A stretch of 64,000 bases of DNA from Luteibacter sp. OK325 (GTDB lineage: Bacteria; Pseudomonadota; Gammaproteobacteria; Xanthomonadales; Rhodanobacteraceae). The notes under the pieces were generated by a model that was not told the origin of the DNA, did not search any database, and saw nothing but the letters and a program-made list of their open reading frames with translations. Positions 61,363 through 64,000 of this stretch are shown here, piece after piece (the first letter of the stretch is position 1; each line of letters starts with the position of its first letter). The DNA is taken from the NCBI RefSeq assembly GCF_003050935.1, contig NZ_QAOX01000007.1, forward strand, positions 233,344-297,343. Reading direction: 5' to 3'. The position numbers and the translations under genes were made by a program.

Positions 61363-62193
61363 ATGACTTCATCCGTTCCGGTCCTCGACCTCAACGATGG
61401 TAACAAGGCCCCGCAGCTGGGCTTCGGCGTCTTCCAGATTCCCGACGGCGAAACTGCCGATGCCGTGGCCAGCGCGCTGGCGGCGGGCTATCGCTCGCTG
61501 GATACCGCGGCGATCTACAAGAACGAAGCCGGCGTGCACCAGGGTATCGAGCGCTCCGGTGTCGCCCGTGGCGACATCTTCCTGACGACCAAACTATGGA
61601 ATGCCGAGCAGGGCTTCGACAGCACGCTCAAGGCGTTCGATGCCAGCCTGAAGAAGCTGGGTACCGACTATGTCGACATGTACCTGATTCACTGGCCGAC
61701 GCCGAAGCGCGACCTCTTTGTCGACACCTGGAAGGCCTTTATCCGCCTGCGTGACGAGGGCCGTATCCGCTCGATCGGCGTGTCCAATTTCCAGCCGGCG
61801 CATCTCGAACGCCTGGTGAAGGAAACCGGCGTCGTGCCGGTGGTCAATCAGATCGAACTGCATCCCGACTTCGCGCAGCGCGATGTGGTCGCTGCCAATA
61901 CCAAGCTGAAGATCATCACCGAGGCGTGGAGCCCGCTGGGGCAGGGTGGCGACCTGCTGAAGAACGACGCGCTCGTCGCCATCGGCAAGAAGCACGGCAA
62001 GGCACCAGCCCAGGTGATCATTCGCTGGCACGTGCAGCTCGGGCATATGGTCATTCCGAAGTCCGTCACGCCCGAACGCATCAAGGCCAACATCGCGGTC
62101 TTCGATTTCGAACTGTCTGCGGATGAGATGAAGACGATCGACGGGCTGGACGCGGGTAACCGCATGGGCCCGCATCCGGACGAACTGAACTGA
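61363..62193 (+). CDS. Aldo-keto reductase
   Basis: From the ATG at 61363 the protein has 276 residues. The AKR tetrad is seen: Asp in SLDTAAIYKNE (near 47), Tyr near 52, Lys in FLTTKLWN (near 77) and His in YLIHWPTPK (near 110). IPKSVTPERIKANIAVFDFEL is the cofactor motif. It resembles 2,5-diketo-D-gluconate reductase-like AKRs, but substrate cannot be assigned. It is convergent with a small hypothetical gene ending 2 bases away. Confidence 0.92.
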   Translation: MTSSVPVLDLNDGNKAPQLGFGVFQIPDGETADAVASALAAGYRSLDTAAIYKNEAGVHQGIERSGVARGDIFLTTKLWNAEQGFDSTLKAFDASLKKLGTDYVDMYLIHWPTPKRDLFVDTWKAFIRLRDEGRIRSIGVSNFQPAHLERLVKETGVVPVVNQIELHPDFAQRDVVAANTKLKIITEAWSPLGQGGDLLKNDALVAIGKKHGKAPAQVIIRWHVQLGHMVIPKSVTPERIKANIAVFDFELSADEMKTIDGLDAGNRMGPHPDELN

Positions 62194-62194
62194 C

Positions 62195-62560
62195 TTACTG
62201 CCCCATCGAGACGTCGATCTCGAAGGGATAGGGCGCCGGCTTCTTCGGCGGCGGCGGGAGGGTCCAGACGGCAAACTGGCCGGTGAAGCATTTCGCCACC
62301 GGCGTTTCCGGCTGGACCACCACGTCGCTGGAGCGGCCCTTCGCGTCGATCGTGGCAACGATGGTGAACGGCGTCTTGTCCGCCGGCTGGTTGCTGGCGA
62401 TGCAATCCTTCAGGGCGTCGGTAGCCGGATTGCCGATCTTGTCCCACAACGCCGCCTGCCAGGCCTTGCCTTCCGGATTCTTTTCCAGCGCCTTGGCGGC
62501 CTGGACGCGCGCGTCGAAGCCGCTGTCGGTGGCAAGGGCAAAAGCGAGGGCAAGCAGCAT
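62195..62560 (-). CDS. Hypothetical exported protein
   Basis: A 121-residue protein with a weak signal-like start (MLLALAFALATDSG). The core GNPATDALKDCIASNQPADKTPFTIVATIDAKGRSSDVVVQPETPVAKCFTGQFAVWTLPPPPKKPAPYPFEIDV has one conserved Cys pair and a proline-rich end, consistent with a small periplasmic or exported protein of xanthomonads. It is convergent with the AKR gene. No function is assigned. Confidence 0.65.
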   Translation of the reverse strand: MLLALAFALATDSGFDARVQAAKALEKNPEGKAWQAALWDKIGNPATDALKDCIASNQPADKTPFTIVATIDAKGRSSDVVVQPETPVAKCFTGQFAVWTLPPPPKKPAPYPFEIDVSMGQ

Positions 62561-62674
62561 CGGGTGTCTCCGGAATGGGATCGGAAGAGCCTAACAGGGA
62601 CGCGAAGGCTTCACATCCGCGGGGCTAGCGTGGTCGGCGGAAGCATCGTCCCCGCGATGCATCAGGAACCTGCC

Positions 62675-62995
62675 ATGCGTATTAGCCCGCCCTGCCTGTT
62701 GGCCCTGCTGCTCCTGTCGTCGGCCGCGATCGGCCAGACCGCGCCGGCCTCCCGGCCGAGTCCGCAGCAGGCGAATCCGGCTGCGGTTCCGGTGCGACCG
62801 GCTTCCGATGCAGGCGCTACTGAACGTGGCCTGGCGCCGGTCCAGCCAGGTAACCCGGGCGTCACCCAGCGCGTGCAGAATGCCAATACGCACGATGTGG
62901 ATGCGCAAGGACACGTGCTGGACTCGCACGGTAAGCCCGTCGGCCAGTCGGCGTCACCGTCGGCGATGCCGGCTACGCCCTCGACGGTGCACTGA
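62675..62995 (+). CDS. Hypothetical exported protein
   Basis: From the ATG at 62675 with AGGAA upstream: 106 residues. A signal peptide (RISPPCLLALLLLSSAAIGQ) precedes a Pro-, Ala- and Gln-rich, probably disordered body with a DVDAQGHVLDSHGKPVGQS segment. No domain is recognised. It is divergent from the hypothetical gene at 62195 and followed by a lipoprotein gene. Confidence 0.6.
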   Translation: MRISPPCLLALLLLSSAAIGQTAPASRPSPQQANPAAVPVRPASDAGATERGLAPVQPGNPGVTQRVQNANTHDVDAQGHVLDSHGKPVGQSASPSAMPATPSTVH

Positions 62996-63081
62996 ATGCA
63001 CCCCATCGCGGGGGATGGGTCGCACGGTTTTGCGCCAGTGCGCTACCATCCGGCGGGTGCCGTACCTTCCGGGGAGTGAGG

Positions 63082-63396
63082 ATGAAACGAGCGATCGCCG
63101 TGGCCCTGCTGACGGCCGGCCTGGCCGGTTGCGCGGGAATGTCCTCGAAGATTGCCCGACTGGAGGTCGGCACCCCGCGAGATCAGGTCGTCGACCGCCT
63201 CGGCCCGCCCGATTCGGACCGGAACATGATCGGTTTCGAAGTGATGAGCTGGATTGACCGCCGTCCCGGCCGCTTCTCGTTCTCCCATCAGGACTACACC
63301 GTTGTGCTGAAGGACGCGAAAGTCGTCCAGTTCGGCCCCGGACTTGTTCGCCGTGACGGCAAGACCTCGCTGCAGATCGAAACCGGCGATCCCTAG
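63082..63396 (+). CDS. SmpA/OmlA-like small lipoprotein
   Basis: The ATG at 63082 (the GTG two codons earlier is also possible) gives 104 residues. A lipobox LTAGLAGCAG puts Cys near 17. The rest (SKIARLEVGTPRDQVVDRLGPPDSDRNMIGFEVMSWIDR) has the short SmpA/OmlA/BamE-like pattern of a beta-hairpin plus helix, in which LEVGTPRDQVVDRLGPPD is the typical start. It may be an outer-membrane assembly or envelope lipoprotein; the BamE gene itself is not implied. Confidence 0.78.
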   Translation: MKRAIAVALLTAGLAGCAGMSSKIARLEVGTPRDQVVDRLGPPDSDRNMIGFEVMSWIDRRPGRFSFSHQDYTVVLKDAKVVQFGPGLVRRDGKTSLQIETGDP

Positions 63397-63473
63397 AAGT
63401 CGCCTCATAGGCGTACAAGCGTGGCGCGGCCGGCGACGCTAGCGTTCCTCCATTGCCTTCGGGGAGCCGCGTG

Positions 63474-63767
63474 ATGTCGATGAAAGCACCTACGTATGCC
63501 GAGCTGGCCTCGGAGCTGACGCGGCTGCATGACGCCCGCGAGGCGGTGATCGAGCAGGCCCTGGACGCCCTGGAGAGCCGTCACCCACCCCTGGCCCAGC
63601 TGGTCGTTTCCTGCGTGGGCGACCGCCACCGCGCCGCTCGCTGGCTGGTCATGCCGCAGCGGGCGTTTTCAGGACGCAACGCCTACGACATGCTGGCCGA
63701 TGGCGACCTGGACGGCGTATGGGAGCAGGTGGTGTTGAAGCAGCTTGGTATCGTCGCCGCCATGTAG
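63474..63767 (+). CDS. Small protein with DUF2384-like C-terminus
   Basis: From the ATG at 63474 (63480 also possible) the protein has 97 residues. An N-terminal helix-rich region (PTYAELASELTRLHDAREAVIEQALDALES) leads to a C-terminal segment MPQRAFSGRNAYDMLADGDLDGVWEQVVLKQLG that resembles the antitoxin Xre/MbcA/ParS toxin-binding domain (DUF2384). No RES/ParT-type toxin gene is adjacent, so it would be an orphan or a different family. The alignment is by eye only. Confidence 0.55.
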   Translation: MSMKAPTYAELASELTRLHDAREAVIEQALDALESRHPPLAQLVVSCVGDRHRAARWLVMPQRAFSGRNAYDMLADGDLDGVWEQVVLKQLGIVAAM

Positions 63768-63774
63768 CCCCCCT

Positions 63775-63914
63775 TGTGGGAGCCGATTCATCGGCGATGC
63801 CGCGGCAGCGGGCAGGGGTCCAGCGAGCACCCGTCGCCGCTGAAGCGGCTCCCACAAGGGGCATCGCCGCTGAAGCGGCTCCCACATGGGGCATCGCCGC
63901 TGAAGCGGCTCCTT
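63775..63914. repeat. Long composite REP-like cluster at the window end
   Basis: An A-type unit, the CCGCGGCAGCGG hairpin, an inverted C-type unit and three more C-type inverted units in tandem (GGCATCGCCGCTGAAGCGGCTCC...). The last unit is cut short at 63914 (TTGTATCTTGG). The final 86 bases (63915-64000) show no feature. Confidence 0.9.
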
Positions 63915-64000
63915 GTATCTTGGGCATGCCTCCCGCTGGGAGGTGCAGCAAGTGAGATCCCGGGGAGGCCGCCGGCTCCTGGAAGCAGAATTATCTGACT

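Noticed and set aside
1..64000. CRISPR array among the repeats
   Set aside because: Repeat units are palindromic, occur in variable numbers between many different genes and lack regular unique spacers; no cas genes are present.

Overview
The window is a contiguous stretch of a GC-rich gammaproteobacterial chromosome. Gene content points to the Xanthomonadales (Lysobacterales), probably Rhodanobacteraceae near Luteibacter or Dyella. The clues are a Xanthomonas-type MetX/serine acyltransferase, a complete ccmABCDEFGHI cluster, many lipoproteins, a large TonB receptor, and dense short palindromic repeats of the form TGTGGGAGCCG(C/A)TTCA(G/T)CGGCGAT between genes. The genus call is inference. I see no integrase, transposase, CRISPR array or obvious prophage, so this is mostly core chromosome with some accessory regulator and dehydrogenase cassettes.

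Layout. 1-4073: aromatic-acid exporter operon (HlyD adaptor, cut by the window edge; DUF1656; FUSC), a lipoprotein and a LysR regulator. 4167-10244: SDR/MarR divergon with repeated TTGAGggCTCAA operators, a TonB-dependent receptor, and an SDR/LysR divergon. 10334-18746: RNase D, a tandem-repeat/FGE-domain protein, a GAF histidine kinase, TetR with a third SDR, an iron-permease-like protein, two coiled-coil membrane proteins, tRNA-Leu(CAA) and cysteine dioxygenase. 18974-28545: metX coupled to the cytochrome c maturation operon, then kynurenine monooxygenase and PhaR. 28716-29220: an unexplained inverted-repeat element. 29233-34012: MarR-OMF-EmrA-EmrB tripartite efflux operon with a clear palindromic operator. 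34165-38252: TatD, two glycine-zipper lipoproteins, a SleB-like hydrolase and YgfZ.

38379-42736 is a succinate dehydrogenase locus that carries its own assembly factors: an overlooked 55-residue SDHAF4 protein, sdhCDAB, sdhE and ygfX, with the Fe-S factor ygfZ divergent. 42835-49960: LolCD, an ECF sigma/anti-sigma pair divergent from a catalase-like peroxidase and cytochrome b561, a metallopeptidase, and a cytochrome c fused to a sulfite-oxidase-like domain. 50066-54773: thioredoxin-like protein, pncB, metNIQ and glutathione peroxidase. 54911-58208: a LiuC-like hydratase and feoAB with a Cys-rich third gene behind a Fur-box-like site. 58323-64000: ClsB, IspG, an aldo-keto reductase, small exported proteins and a DUF2384-like protein.

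The strongest functional themes are respiratory maturation (heme attachment, SDH assembly, Fe-S repair, ferrous iron uptake), export of toxic compounds under MarR control, and oxidative-stress defence. The best candidates for something undescribed are the ~500 bp inverted-repeat element at 28716-29220 and the covarying palindrome family, whose composite clusters share a second conserved hairpin.
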